The notes beneath the pieces were generated by a model, which searched no databases, was not told the DNA's origin, and saw only the letters and a program-made list of their open reading frames with translations. Made by a program: the position numbers and the translations under genes. 64,000 bases of DNA from positions 1,488,001 through 1,552,000 of the forward strand of contig CP098528.1 of NCBI GenBank assembly GCA_030440445.1, written 5' to 3'. Of this stretch, positions 18,572 through 27,271 are shown piece by piece (positions within the stretch are counted from its first letter, which is position 1; the number at the start of each line of letters is the position of its first letter). Source of the stretch: Halomonas sp. KG2. GTDB taxonomy: Bacteria > Pseudomonadota > Gammaproteobacteria > Pseudomonadales > Halomonadaceae.

Positions 18572-19425
18572 TAGCCTGTTCCTCCATGCAAGCGGCGCAC
18601 AAAGCGGCCTTGCCAAATATTGATCGCCAGCAGTAGGGCCAGTGACACAAAGAGCACGACCGAGGCAATTGCGGAGGCACCCGCGTAGTCATACTCCTGC
18701 AGTTTGACGAAAATCATCAGCGCAGTGATCTCGGTTTCGTAGGGCATATTACCCGCGATAAAAATAATCGCCCCGAATTCACCTAACGAGCGCACAAAGG
18801 CTAGCCCGGTGCCAGTAACGAGTGCTGGCCACAGGTGCGGCATAATCACACGCCGGAACGCCACGCCATCGGTTGCGCCAAGAGACATCGCTGCTTCATC
18901 AACTTCTGCGGGTAAATCCTCTAGCACCGGCTGTACGGTGCGCACCACAAACGGAATGCTGGTAAACGCCATGGCCAGTGCAATGCCTACCCAGGTATAA
19001 GCTACCTGGAACCCTAGCGGCTCTAATAAGCTGCCCATCCAGCCGTTACTCGCATACAGCGTAGCGAGGGTAATACCGGCTACCGCTGTGGGAAGCGCAA
19101 AGGGCAGGTCCATTAAGGCATCTAGCAGGCGCTTGCCGGGAAATTCATAGCGAACCAGTACCCAAGCAAGTAGTAAGCCAAATACTGCATTAACCAGCGC
19201 CGCGACAGCCGCTGCTCCTATGGTGACCATGTAACTGGCTACCACACGGCCTTCGGTAATAATGGCCCAGTATTCGGCAAGGCTAAGCCCTGCCAACTGG
19301 CCAAATAGCCCGGTGATTGGGAGAAGAAGGACCAGCGAAATAAACAGGACGCTGATCCCCATAGATAGGCCAAAGCCCGGCAGCACGCGTGCGCTGCCGG
19401 ACCGCCATAATGCTAGCTGGCTCAT
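18571..19425 (-). CDS. cysT: Sulfate ABC transporter permease CysT
   Basis: The 284-residue protein is the CysT (CysU) permease, with an N-terminal helix pair, the DLPFALPTAVAGITLATLY strand, and the EAA loop DEAAMSLGATDGVAFRRVIMPHL that contacts CysA. The segment SLGEFGAIIFIAGNMPYETE is typical of CysT. Six membrane helices are visible. It starts 9 bases downstream of the substrate-binding protein gene, and its stop touches the start of cysW, so the four genes form a tight operon. Confidence 0.93.
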   Translation of the reverse strand: MSQLALWRSGSARVLPGFGLSMGISVLFISLVLLLPITGLFGQLAGLSLAEYWAIITEGRVVASYMVTIGAAAVAALVNAVFGLLLAWVLVRYEFPGKRLLDALMDLPFALPTAVAGITLATLYASNGWMGSLLEPLGFQVAYTWVGIALAMAFTSIPFVVRTVQPVLEDLPAEVDEAAMSLGATDGVAFRRVIMPHLWPALVTGTGLAFVRSLGEFGAIIFIAGNMPYETEITALMIFVKLQEYDYAGASAIASVVLFVSLALLLAINIWQGRFVRRLHGGTG

Positions 19426-19434
19426 GGGGTTCCG

Positions 19435-20472
19435 TTAACGACGTTGCAGTTGATCAAGTAGGGCGCCGCCTTCAAAGTGGTTTTCCATTGCTTCTTCCCA
19501 GCTACCAAACACATCTTCAACTTCAAGAAGTTCGGTATCGGGGAATTGATCGGCAAATTCGGCCACAACCGTTTCATCGTGAACGCGATAGTTAAAGCCT
19601 GCCAGCAAGCGCTGGGTGTCTTCACGGTAGAGATACTCAAGGTAACTCTGGGCAAGGTCACTGTTGCCATTGCGCTCAGCATTTTCACCCACTACCGCAA
19701 CGGGGAACTCTGCCAGAATGCTGACCGGCGGCACGATGACCTCGTAGTCGTCGCTGCCGTATTCGCCACGGATGTTGTTTACTTCTGATTCAAAGCTGAT
19801 CAATACGTCACCAATGCCGCGTTCGATAAAGCTCGTGGTGGCACCTCGGCCGCCGGTATCAAACACCGCAACATTGCGCAGGAAGGTGCGCATGAAGTCT
19901 TGAATCTTTTCTTCATCACCGTCGAATTCATTTTCCGCAAAGCCCCAGGCTGCTAGATAGGTATAGCGGCCGTTGCCGGATGTTTTGGGGTTAGGGAAGA
20001 CCATTTGTACGTCTTCTTTGACCAAGTCATCCCAGCTCTCAATACCTTTCGGGTTGCCTTTACGCACCAAAAACGCCGTAGTGGAGTAGTAAGGGGATGC
20101 ATTATTGTCGAATGCGTCTTGCCAGTCTTCGGCCACTAGGCCTGCATCCGCAAGTACTTGAACATCCGTTACTTGGTTAAAGGTAACGACATCCGCACGC
20201 ATTCCTTGCATAATCGCGCGCGCTTGCGCTGAAGAGCCGCCGTGGGATTGGCTAATGGCAATCTCTTCACCGTGCTCTTCTTGCCACCACGCTTGGAATT
20301 CCGGGTTGATAGCTGAAAACAGTTCACGGGCAATATCGTAAGAGGAGTTCAGTAACTCGCGCTCTTGCGCCATCGCCGTGTTTGAAACAGCTGTGGCAGC
20401 CATAGTAGCGCCAACAGCGGTGGCTATAAGGCTGCGGCGCAGGCCAGTACGGAAAAAAGTAGATCGCGTCAT
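19435..20472 (-). CDS. sbp: Sulfate ABC transporter periplasmic binding protein
   Basis: The 345-residue protein has a signal peptide (about residues 1-35, ending Thr-Ala-Met-Ala) and the sulfate-binding fold: LLNSSYDIARELFSAINPEF, SHGGSSAQARAIMQGMRADVVTFNQ and NPKTSGNGRYTYLAAWGFA, the last holding the sulfate-contacting Ser and Gly residues. It captures sulfate or thiosulfate in the periplasm for CysTWA. Sbp and CysP cannot be told apart by eye, so the symbol is a best guess. It is the first gene of the operon, so the regulated promoter lies in the AT-rich stretch just upstream; CysB control is expected from family knowledge. Confidence 0.93.
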   Translation of the reverse strand: MTRSTFFRTGLRRSLIATAVGATMAATAVSNTAMAQERELLNSSYDIARELFSAINPEFQAWWQEEHGEEIAISQSHGGSSAQARAIMQGMRADVVTFNQVTDVQVLADAGLVAEDWQDAFDNNASPYYSTTAFLVRKGNPKGIESWDDLVKEDVQMVFPNPKTSGNGRYTYLAAWGFAENEFDGDEEKIQDFMRTFLRNVAVFDTGGRGATTSFIERGIGDVLISFESEVNNIRGEYGSDDYEVIVPPVSILAEFPVAVVGENAERNGNSDLAQSYLEYLYREDTQRLLAGFNYRVHDETVVAEFADQFPDTELLEVEDVFGSWEEAMENHFEGGALLDQLQRR

Positions 20473-20691
20473 TACAGGCTCCTTACATCTGGGGGCGATT
20501 TAATCGCAATGAGGATAAGGTTAAACCTGTGATTGTGGAATTACAATTATGTTTTATATTCTATTTGGAAATATGTATTTAAAGATATGCATTCATTGTC
20601 GGCTGAGCTTTAACGGCAGGGAGATGGGGCTTCTTAGGTGGCTCTGGTAAGATAGGTGCCTTCCTTTCCCCTGTTAACCTAGGAATGCACT
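20473..20691. promoter_or_regulatory. Divergent promoter region between sbp and rpe
   Basis: This 219-base stretch separates two divergent genes. The part at about 20530-20600 is very rich in A and T, as CysB-bound sulfur promoters usually are, and includes TATAAA read on the minus strand. I could not place a definite CysB site because its consensus is loose. A TAGGA ribosome binding site serves rpe. Confidence 0.4.
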
Positions 20692-21393
20692 ATGAGCGCT
20701 GAGCAGGACTTCCTGATTGCCCCTTCGATTCTTTCCGCTAATTTCGCGCGTCTTGGTGAAGAGGTCGACAATGTGTTGGCCGCTGGAGCCGATATTGTCC
20801 ATTTCGATGTCATGGATAATCACTATGTGCCGAACCTGACGATTGGGCCGATGGTCTGCAAAGCTCTGCGCCAGCACGGCGTGACGGCGCCCATAGACGT
20901 CCACTTAATGGTTAAGCCCGTAGATCGTATGATTGGCGATTTTAGTGAGGCTGGGGCGAGTTACATTACGTTTCACCCGGAAGCTTCTGAGCATGTTGAT
21001 CGCTCGCTACAGCTAATACGCGATAGCGGCTGTAAAGCAGGGCTGGTATTTAATCCGGCAACACCGCTTTCGTATCTCGATTATGTCATGGACAAAATTG
21101 ATATGGTGCTGTTGATGAGCGTTAACCCGGGCTTTGGCGGTCAGTCATTCATTCCCGGCACGCTGGATAAATTGCGTGAGGCGCGGGCACGTATCGATGC
21201 CTCAGGTCGCCCGATCCGCTTAGAAATCGACGGTGGCGTTAAGGTAGATAACATTGCTGATATCGCCGCTGCGGGTGCCGACACCTTCGTCGCTGGTTCA
21301 GCTATTTTTAACGCTCACCAGTCAAGCGACCCGCACGGTTACGATAGCGTTATCCAGCAAATGCGCGCCGAGTTGGCAAAGGATAACGGCTAA
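20692..21393 (+). CDS. rpe: Ribulose-phosphate 3-epimerase
   Basis: A 233-residue TIM-barrel enzyme that interconverts ribulose 5-phosphate and xylulose 5-phosphate in the pentose phosphate pathway. Clear family motifs are [35 protein letters not shown] with the catalytic Asp and metal-binding His, [23 protein letters not shown] and [11 protein letters not shown]. Size is normal. In many gammaproteobacteria rpe is next to gph and trp genes; here ndh and a metal-binding protein gene are placed between them in the opposite direction. Confidence 0.96.
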   Translation: MSAEQDFLIAPSILSANFARLGEEVDNVLAAGADIVHFDVMDNHYVPNLTIGPMVCKALRQHGVTAPIDVHLMVKPVDRMIGDFSEAGASYITFHPEASEHVDRSLQLIRDSGCKAGLVFNPATPLSYLDYVMDKIDMVLLMSVNPGFGGQSFIPGTLDKLREARARIDASGRPIRLEIDGGVKVDNIADIAAAGADTFVAGSAIFNAHQSSDPHGYDSVIQQMRAELAKDNG

Positions 21394-21402
21394 GCGAACA
21401 GC

Positions 21403-22701
21403 TTAATGCAATTTCATGCGGGGCTTTAAGTAGCGGTTTAGCTTATCAACCAGCCATGCGAGTCCCGTTTTGGGCGCGCCATGAATAGACAGCTGATGCA
21501 TTCGATAAAGTGAAGCGTAGGCTTGGCGCGCTAACCAACCCTCTAGAAATAGTCCACGAGACGCGGAGCTGCGCATCAAATTTCCGACAGCATCGTAGCG
21601 GGCGAGCGACACTAGCGAACCGTGGTCACGATAAGTAAAGCTTTGTAGTGGTTTGCTATCCAGGCAGTGCATCAGGTTTTTGGCGAGTAACGTTGCCTGT
21701 TGATGAGCAGCCTGGGCGCGGGGTGGTACGGAGCTGCCTTCGCCCTGAGGGCAGTCGGCGCAGTCGCCCATGGCAAAAATATAAGGATCATCGACGCTTT
21801 GAAGCGTTTGGTGGACGTTAATTTGATTTTTCTTATTAGTGGTTAGGTCTAATTCAGCCAAAAATGGCGGTGCTTTGATGCCCGCTGCCCACACGTTCAG
21901 ATCCGTTTCGATAACCTCGCCATCGCCGGTTACCAATTGATACTGTTGAGCTTCTTGAATAGCGGTACCGACGTGAACGGTGACCCCCATACTTTCCAGT
22001 TCTTGCTGCACTGTTTCGCTAATACGCTCTGACAAGCCGGGCAGCAGGCGGGGGGCAGCTTCGATGAGGTGTACGCTAATCGTTTGGTGGTCAACAGCGG
22101 TTACGCCGTAGGCGTTAAGCAAGCGCGAAGCATCTAGAAGCTCGGCAGAAAGCTCTACGCCGGTTGCGCCGCCACCCACTATGCCAATGGTCAGTTCAGC
22201 GTTTTGGCGCAGCGTTGGATCGGTATAACGCAAAAAGGTATTGATCATATCGCGCTGAAACGCTTTGGCCTGCTGAGGCGAATCAATAAAGTGGCAGTGC
22301 TCAGCAACGCCCGTCGTGCCAAAATCATTGGAAATACTGCCGAGCGCTATTACTAAATAATCGTAGGTTAGTTTTCGAGAGGGAAGGACTTCAACGCCGT
22401 CTTCATCTTTGATGGGTGCTAGGTGAATGACTTTTTGTGCGCGATCGAGGCCATTTAAAGAGCCGCGCTGGTAACGGTAGTGGTGCGCGGAAGAGTGGCC
22501 GCGGTAATCCACTTCATCCATGCTGGAGTTCAATACTCCGGTAGCGAGTTCGTGTAAAAGTGGTTTCCATACATGGGTGGCATTGCGGTCTAGCAGGACA
22601 ATCTCGGCGCGCTTTTTTTTGCCCAGCGTGCGTCCTAAGCGTGTTGCTAGAGCAAGTCCGCCAGCGCCACCGCCGACGATCACAATTCGGGGGATGGTCA
22701 T
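21403..22701 (-). CDS. ndh: Type II NADH dehydrogenase
   Basis: The 432-residue flavoenzyme passes electrons from NADH to quinone without pumping protons. It has an N-terminal FAD-binding GGGAGGLALATRLG (residues about 8-21), a second dinucleotide site GIVGGGATGVELSAEL, the DVNVWAAGIKAPPFL-like strand, and IFAMGDCADCPQG, which holds the FAD-binding Asp. The ATG at 22701 follows GAGGAG by 7 bases; the in-frame ATG at 22728 has none. It is a stand-alone gene, convergent with rpe (9 bases between stops) and divergent from gph. Confidence 0.92.
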   Translation of the reverse strand: MTIPRIVIVGGGAGGLALATRLGRTLGKKKRAEIVLLDRNATHVWKPLLHELATGVLNSSMDEVDYRGHSSAHHYRYQRGSLNGLDRAQKVIHLAPIKDEDGVEVLPSRKLTYDYLVIALGSISNDFGTTGVAEHCHFIDSPQQAKAFQRDMINTFLRYTDPTLRQNAELTIGIVGGGATGVELSAELLDASRLLNAYGVTAVDHQTISVHLIEAAPRLLPGLSERISETVQQELESMGVTVHVGTAIQEAQQYQLVTGDGEVIETDLNVWAAGIKAPPFLAELDLTTNKKNQINVHQTLQSVDDPYIFAMGDCADCPQGEGSSVPPRAQAAHQQATLLAKNLMHCLDSKPLQSFTYRDHGSLVSLARYDAVGNLMRSSASRGLFLEGWLARQAYASLYRMHQLSIHGAPKTGLAWLVDKLNRYLKPRMKLH

Positions 22702-22853
22702 TACTTTCTCCTCGGATAAGATGATCACAGCATAGAGCTTTCGGGCGTGGTTGGCGACGTGCTAAGTCGGTAGGATAAAAGAATTAACGGCGATTACGTT
22801 TACTAACGGCCATTTTTTGAAAAATATTTTTACCTAGCCTAGGGAGAGAGAGC

Positions 22854-23522
22854 GTGCATGCCATTTTGCAGGGTAAACGGTTAATTGCATTTGATTTAGA
22901 TGGCACTTTGATTGATTCGGTCCCGGATCTAACGATAGCGGTTCAGCGCGCGCTCAGCGATGTTGGGCTGCCTGTGCCCAGTGAAGAGCATGTGCGTAAC
23001 TGGGTGGGTAATGGTGCGCAGGTACTTATTGAAAGAGCGCTAACCTGGGCGCTCGCTGATGCGCCAGGACAGGTATTGCAAACCACCGCCTATGACGCTT
23101 TTATGCGCCATTACGGTGCTGCCCCCAATGCGCTAACCCGGCTCTATCCTGGCGCGCGAACAGCGCTGCATGATTTGCACAAAGCAGGCTATCTGCTGGT
23201 GCTGATTACCAACAAGCCTGAGCGCTTTATTGCGCCAATTTTGAGCCATTTTGAGCTATTGGCGCTATTTGCGCACTGTATTGGCGGTGACACGCTTGCC
23301 GAGAAAAAACCCAGCCCGCTGCCGCTACTCCATGTAGCCCAACAGCTGGATATCCCACCTTCGGCAAGTGTCATGGTAGGCGATTCACGCCACGACATCG
23401 CCGCGGGCAAAGCTGCTGGCTTTACTACTGTGGCGTTACCTTACGGCTATAACCATGGCGAGCCGATTGAGCATAGCCAGCCTGACGTGATCATTAGCTC
23501 ATTGCTGGCGCTGACGGAGTAA
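22854..23522 (+). CDS. gph: Phosphoglycolate phosphatase
   Basis: A 222-residue HAD-family phosphatase that removes 2-phosphoglycolate formed during DNA repair. It shows motif I FDLDGTLIDSVPDL (residues 15-28) with the nucleophile Asp, motif II with LITNKPERF, and motif IV MVGDSRHDIAAGKAAG. The start is a GTG after AGGGAGAGAGA; an ATG four bases downstream is out of frame. A weak hairpin overlaps the stop codon. The gene would be adjacent to rpe and trp genes in relatives such as Pseudomonas. Confidence 0.92.
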   Translation: MHAILQGKRLIAFDLDGTLIDSVPDLTIAVQRALSDVGLPVPSEEHVRNWVGNGAQVLIERALTWALADAPGQVLQTTAYDAFMRHYGAAPNALTRLYPGARTALHDLHKAGYLLVLITNKPERFIAPILSHFELLALFAHCIGGDTLAEKKPSPLPLLHVAQQLDIPPSASVMVGDSRHDIAAGKAAGFTTVALPYGYNHGEPIEHSQPDVIISSLLALTE

Positions 23523-23547
23523 AACAGTCGGTGATGGGGCTGTTTTT
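23521..23547 (+). terminator. Weak hairpin after gph
   Basis: A seven-base stem (AAAACAG / CTGTTTT) with a 12-base loop overlaps the gph stop codon and ends in a run of T. It is short and AT-rich, so termination here is only possible, not certain. Confidence 0.35.
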
Positions 23548-24471
23548 CTAGGGCTGCTTTTCTGCCCGTGCGCCGCCTAGGTATTCATGCAGTAATTCAG
23601 TGTTATGGCGCAACATAGCAGGGTAGTTATAGGCGGGGCCGTCAGTATCACTCAAGGTATCTACGTATAAAGGCCCTGCCAGCGAAAGCTCCGTTGCTCG
23701 GGCATGTGCATCCATGTGGATATAGGGTGAGGTACTTTCATAGAACAGTGCAGGCGGGCGTTTTTGTGAAAGCTGCATGCTCATTGCTTCCATCGCCTGC
23801 GCGCTACCAATTGTCTCACTACCAATCCCCCAAATGGCGGCGTACTCAAAACCGTAGGCACGGGCAAAGTAAGCCATGGAGGCTTCGCTGGTAGTGAGCA
23901 TGCGATTCGTTTGCGGAATGCCTTCCAAGCGCTCCCTGAGTTGATGATCTAACAGCGCCAGTGCTTCACGAGTTTCAGCGGCACGCGAGGTAAATGCATC
24001 AGCCTGCTCGGGATAGTGCTCAATAAGCGTTTTTTCTATCACATCAACATAAGCGGCTGCCCCTTTGGGGTCCATCCACATATGCGGATCAGCGCTGTCC
24101 TTATATTGGCCTACCGGAATCGCTAGCGGCTCATAGTCGGCACTTTCTGCAAGTGCTGTCAGCGTTAGTGTGTCGTCTGCCATGGCTTCAATATGTCGTA
24201 TCCATGGCTCTAACCCATACCCGTTGTAGAAAACAATGTCAGCTTCCTCGACAGCCAGGGCATTTGGCGGTTGAAGCTCCCAGCGGTGCACATCTTCACC
24301 TATGGGCACAATAGTTGTAATGCTGATGCTGTCGCCCGCGACACGCTTCACTAAATCTTTAATGACTGAAAACGAAGCGATGACGTTAAACGAGGTGTCT
24401 CCCAGCGCGTGAGTGCTGCTGACAGTCGTCATCAATACGAGCGTTATTATCCAGGGGGCTCGATTGTCCAT
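23548..24471 (-). CDS. Metal ABC transporter binding protein (ZnuA/SitA type)
   Basis: The 307-residue protein has a signal peptide (about 1-24) and the fold of cluster A-I metal receptors. Likely metal ligands are the His in GEDVHRWELQP, the His in SADPHMWMDP, the Glu in PALFYESTSPY and an Asp near YVDTLSD. There is no His-rich loop, which points to manganese or iron rather than zinc, but this is inference. No ATPase or permease gene is next to it, so it must work with a transporter encoded elsewhere or be an orphan. It is convergent with gph. Confidence 0.87.
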   Translation of the reverse strand: MDNRAPWIITLVLMTTVSSTHALGDTSFNVIASFSVIKDLVKRVAGDSISITTIVPIGEDVHRWELQPPNALAVEEADIVFYNGYGLEPWIRHIEAMADDTLTLTALAESADYEPLAIPVGQYKDSADPHMWMDPKGAAAYVDVIEKTLIEHYPEQADAFTSRAAETREALALLDHQLRERLEGIPQTNRMLTTSEASMAYFARAYGFEYAAIWGIGSETIGSAQAMEAMSMQLSQKRPPALFYESTSPYIHMDAHARATELSLAGPLYVDTLSDTDGPAYNYPAMLRHNTELLHEYLGGARAEKQP

Positions 24472-24779
24472 GTCACGCTCCTAACGCATTAAAAAGTCGG
24501 CAGATGATAAAGACAGTCAAGGCCTGTTGCCAGTTTCGTTATGCTGTCAAGTTGTTTAAACCTAGCATGAAGGGTTAGCCAGTCGCTTTCAGGGTTTTTG
24601 ATTACCTTGAAAAGCCCCTCACACTTTACTGATAAACTCAGCGTTGGTTCCTCACTAAAAATTACCAGAGTATTAAAAGTGCGAATGTTTTAGTCGACCC
24701 TTGGCCCTGCAAGTGGTGCTTGGGTTGGGGTATCATCCCTACCAAGTGGTTTGATTAATGTGATGGAGTAACTGCGGCG
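24472..24779. other. Intergenic region between metal receptor and trpG
   Basis: A 308-base stretch between divergent genes. I see no convincing coding region, no Zur-like palindrome and no trp leader peptide with tandem Trp codons. A TATCAT at about 24731-24736 could be a -10 element for trpG, but no good -35 fits it. Confidence 0.45.
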
Positions 24780-25385
24780 ATGGCGCAAGTGCAGGTAGTG
24801 CAACGTGTATTGATGATCGATAACTACGACAGTTTCACGTTCAATATCGTCCAGTATCTGGGGGAGCTGGGTGCCGAGGTAATGACCTATCGCAACGATG
24901 AGCTTACCCTTGAACAAATTGACGCCTTAGCGCCTACCCATTTAGTCATTTCACCGGGGCCATGCACCCCCAACGAGGCGGGCATATCGCTGGCGGCGAT
25001 TGGCCACTTCGCGGGTAAATTGCCTATTTTGGGGGTTTGTCTTGGGCATCAGGCGATTGGACAAGTCTACGGTGGTAAAGTGGTGCGAGCGCCCCAGGTG
25101 ATGCATGGTAAAACATCTGCCGTTGTACATAGTGGGCAGGGTGTTTTTAGCGGGCTTGAAAACCCGTTAGAAGTGACCCGTTATCATTCACTCGTGGTAG
25201 AAAAAACAAGCTTACCGGAGTGTTTTGAAGTCACTGCTTGGACCGCAGACGATGACGTTACGCCAGGGCTGATAATGGGTTTTCGTCATCGCAGCTTGGA
25301 TGTTGAAGGGGTACAGTTTCACCCTGAGTCAATACTCACGCGCCAAGGCCATGCGTTATTGGCTAACTTTTTAAAACGCGGCTGA
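24780..25385 (+). CDS. trpG: Anthranilate synthase component II (glutamine amidotransferase)
   Basis: The 201-residue class I glutamine amidotransferase supplies ammonia to TrpE, and probably also to PabB, whose gene is at 52.7-54.1 kb. It contains [20 protein letters not shown], the oxyanion segment [12 protein letters not shown], the nucleophile Cys in [15 protein letters not shown], and the His-Glu pair in [10 protein letters not shown]. No trpE is adjacent; trpD follows. I keep the ATG at 24780 since GGAG lies 11 bases upstream. An internal ATG at 24813 would cut 11 residues but has no ribosome binding site. Confidence 0.94.
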   Translation: MAQVQVVQRVLMIDNYDSFTFNIVQYLGELGAEVMTYRNDELTLEQIDALAPTHLVISPGPCTPNEAGISLAAIGHFAGKLPILGVCLGHQAIGQVYGGKVVRAPQVMHGKTSAVVHSGQGVFSGLENPLEVTRYHSLVVEKTSLPECFEVTAWTADDDVTPGLIMGFRHRSLDVEGVQFHPESILTRQGHALLANFLKRG

Positions 25386-25421
25386 TTGCCAAATTTATAC
25401 GCTTTAGGGGCTTTTCTGTTC

Positions 25422-26441
25422 ATGCAAATGCGAGATGCAATTAACGCGGTGATGCGCCGCGAAGACCTCTCTTTCAATGCGATGCACGCGCTAATGCGCC
25501 AGATCATGACCGGCGAAGCCTCCGATGCGCAAATTGGTGGCCTGCTAGTGGGGCTTGCCATGAAAGGCGAGAGCGCCGAGGAAATTAGCGCGGCGGCACA
25601 GGTTATGCGCGAACTCATGAAGCGTGTTGAACTGCACACCGATAACGTAGTGGATATTGTCGGCACCGGCGGTGATGGTGCGAACCTGTTTAATGTTTCT
25701 ACGGCGGCTAGCTTTGTGGCGGCTGCTGGGGGCGCTCATGTCGCCAAGCATGGTAACCGCAGCGTTTCTTCTTCGTCGGGCAGTGCAGACCTTTTTGATA
25801 TCGCTGGCATTTACCTTGATCTTAAGCCTGAACAGGTAGCACGCTGTATCGAACAGGTTGGCGTGGGCTTTATGTTTGCCCCCAACCACCACCCGGCCAT
25901 GCGCTACGCTATCGGGCCGCGCCGGGAAATGGGCGTGCGCACGCTGTTTAACATCCTTGGCCCGTTGACTAACCCAGCAAGTGCACGTAACCAAGTGCTG
26001 GGGGTTTATTCTCCGGAATTAGTGCCGTTGATGGCTGAAGTGCTCCGCAAGCTCGGCAGTCGCCACGTGTTAGTGGTGTGCTCTGAAGATGGCTTGGATG
26101 AAATTTCCTTGGCGGCACCGACGCGGGTGGCTGAACTAAAAGATGGCGAAATTACCGAGTACACCATCACTCCAGAAGAGTTGGGTATTGAGCGACAAAG
26201 CTTAGCTACGCTTAAAGCAGCCAGCGCTGAAGACAGCTTACGATTGGTAAAAGCCGCATTGAGTGGTGAAGGTGCAGCGGCAGATATAGTGGCACTTAAT
26301 GCGGGCGCCGCGCTTTACTGTTCAGGTGTGGCCGATAGCTTAAAAGAGGGCGTAATGGTGGCTCAGGATGCACAGGCTTCCAAGCTGCCGTTAGAGAAGC
26401 TCCGAGAGCTTTCACACTTCACTAGCGTCTTTAAAGGGTAG
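25422..26441 (+). CDS. trpD: Anthranilate phosphoribosyltransferase
   Basis: The 339-residue enzyme joins anthranilate and phosphoribosyl pyrophosphate in tryptophan synthesis. Marks are the N-terminal helical domain with [20 protein letters not shown], the PRPP-binding [18 protein letters not shown], the [16 protein letters not shown] loop and [13 protein letters not shown]. The open frame extends upstream to a TTG directly after the trpG stop, but the ATG at 25422 gives the normal N-terminus, with AGGGG upstream. The small gap to trpG and the 8-base gap to trpC show one operon. Confidence 0.94.
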   Translation: MQMRDAINAVMRREDLSFNAMHALMRQIMTGEASDAQIGGLLVGLAMKGESAEEISAAAQVMRELMKRVELHTDNVVDIVGTGGDGANLFNVSTAASFVAAAGGAHVAKHGNRSVSSSSGSADLFDIAGIYLDLKPEQVARCIEQVGVGFMFAPNHHPAMRYAIGPRREMGVRTLFNILGPLTNPASARNQVLGVYSPELVPLMAEVLRKLGSRHVLVVCSEDGLDEISLAAPTRVAELKDGEITEYTITPEELGIERQSLATLKAASAEDSLRLVKAALSGEGAAADIVALNAGAALYCSGVADSLKEGVMVAQDAQASKLPLEKLRELSHFTSVFKG

Positions 26442-26449
26442 ACTATCTA

Positions 26450-27253
26450 ATGACTGACCAGGCAACGCCAACAATTTTAACGCGTATTTTGGCTCGTAAA
26501 GACGAAGAAGTAGCTGAGCGCCGACAGGCGGTTTCTGAAGCAGAACTGCTGGCGTTGGCTGACAAGCAAAGCGCCCCCCGTGGCTTTATTGCTGCACTGA
26601 ATGCGCGTATTGCCGCTGGTGACGCAGCGGTTATCGCTGAGGTGAAAAAAGCTTCGCCTTCCAGGGGCGTGATACGTGAGGACTTTCATCCTGACGATAT
26701 CGCTAAGCGTTATGCAGAGGGCGGCGCAGCCTGCTTGTCAGTATTAACGGATGCCGATTTCTTCCAGGGACATGAAGACTTCCTGATCGCTGCCCGCGAT
26801 GCCTGTGACCTTCCCGTTATTCGTAAAGATTTTATTACCCATAGCTATCAGGTAACCGAGGCGCGTGCCATCGGTGCAGACTGCATCTTGCTGATTGTTG
26901 CTGCCCTAGACGACACTCAGCTGCGCGATCTGCACCAGCAAGCCAATGCGTTAGGCATGGATGTACTGGTAGAAGTGCATGACGCTGTTGAGTTAGAGCG
27001 TGCTTTGGCGCTGGATTTGAAACTGGTGGGCATTAATAACCGTAATTTGCATACCTTCGAGACCAGCCTGAACACCACATTAGACCTTCTGCCGCGCATT
27101 CCTGAAGGCGTTACGGTCATCACTGAATCCGGTATCCATACCCGCGATGACGTGGAGCTAATGCGTGACCATGAGGTGAACGGTTTCTTGGTTGGTGAAG
27201 CCTTTATGCGTGAAGAGGACCCTGGCCAAGCCCTCAAACAGCTGTTCTTTTAA
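26450..27253 (+). CDS. trpC: Indole-3-glycerol phosphate synthase
   Basis: A 267-residue TIM-barrel enzyme that closes the indole ring in tryptophan synthesis. It has [13 protein letters not shown] at the N-terminus, [20 protein letters not shown] with the catalytic Lys, [38 protein letters not shown] and [13 protein letters not shown]. No PRAI domain is fused. It ends the trpGDC operon and is convergent with ydiJ, with 18 bases between the stops. Confidence 0.95.
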   Translation: MTDQATPTILTRILARKDEEVAERRQAVSEAELLALADKQSAPRGFIAALNARIAAGDAAVIAEVKKASPSRGVIREDFHPDDIAKRYAEGGAACLSVLTDADFFQGHEDFLIAARDACDLPVIRKDFITHSYQVTEARAIGADCILLIVAALDDTQLRDLHQQANALGMDVLVEVHDAVELERALALDLKLVGINNRNLHTFETSLNTTLDLLPRIPEGVTVITESGIHTRDDVELMRDHEVNGFLVGEAFMREEDPGQALKQLFF

Positions 27254-27271
27254 TCGACGGTGTTGCGTTGA

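Noticed and set aside
24472..24779. A trp attenuator leader before trpG
   Set aside because: No short frame with tandem Trp codons and no pair of competing hairpins with a T run was found.
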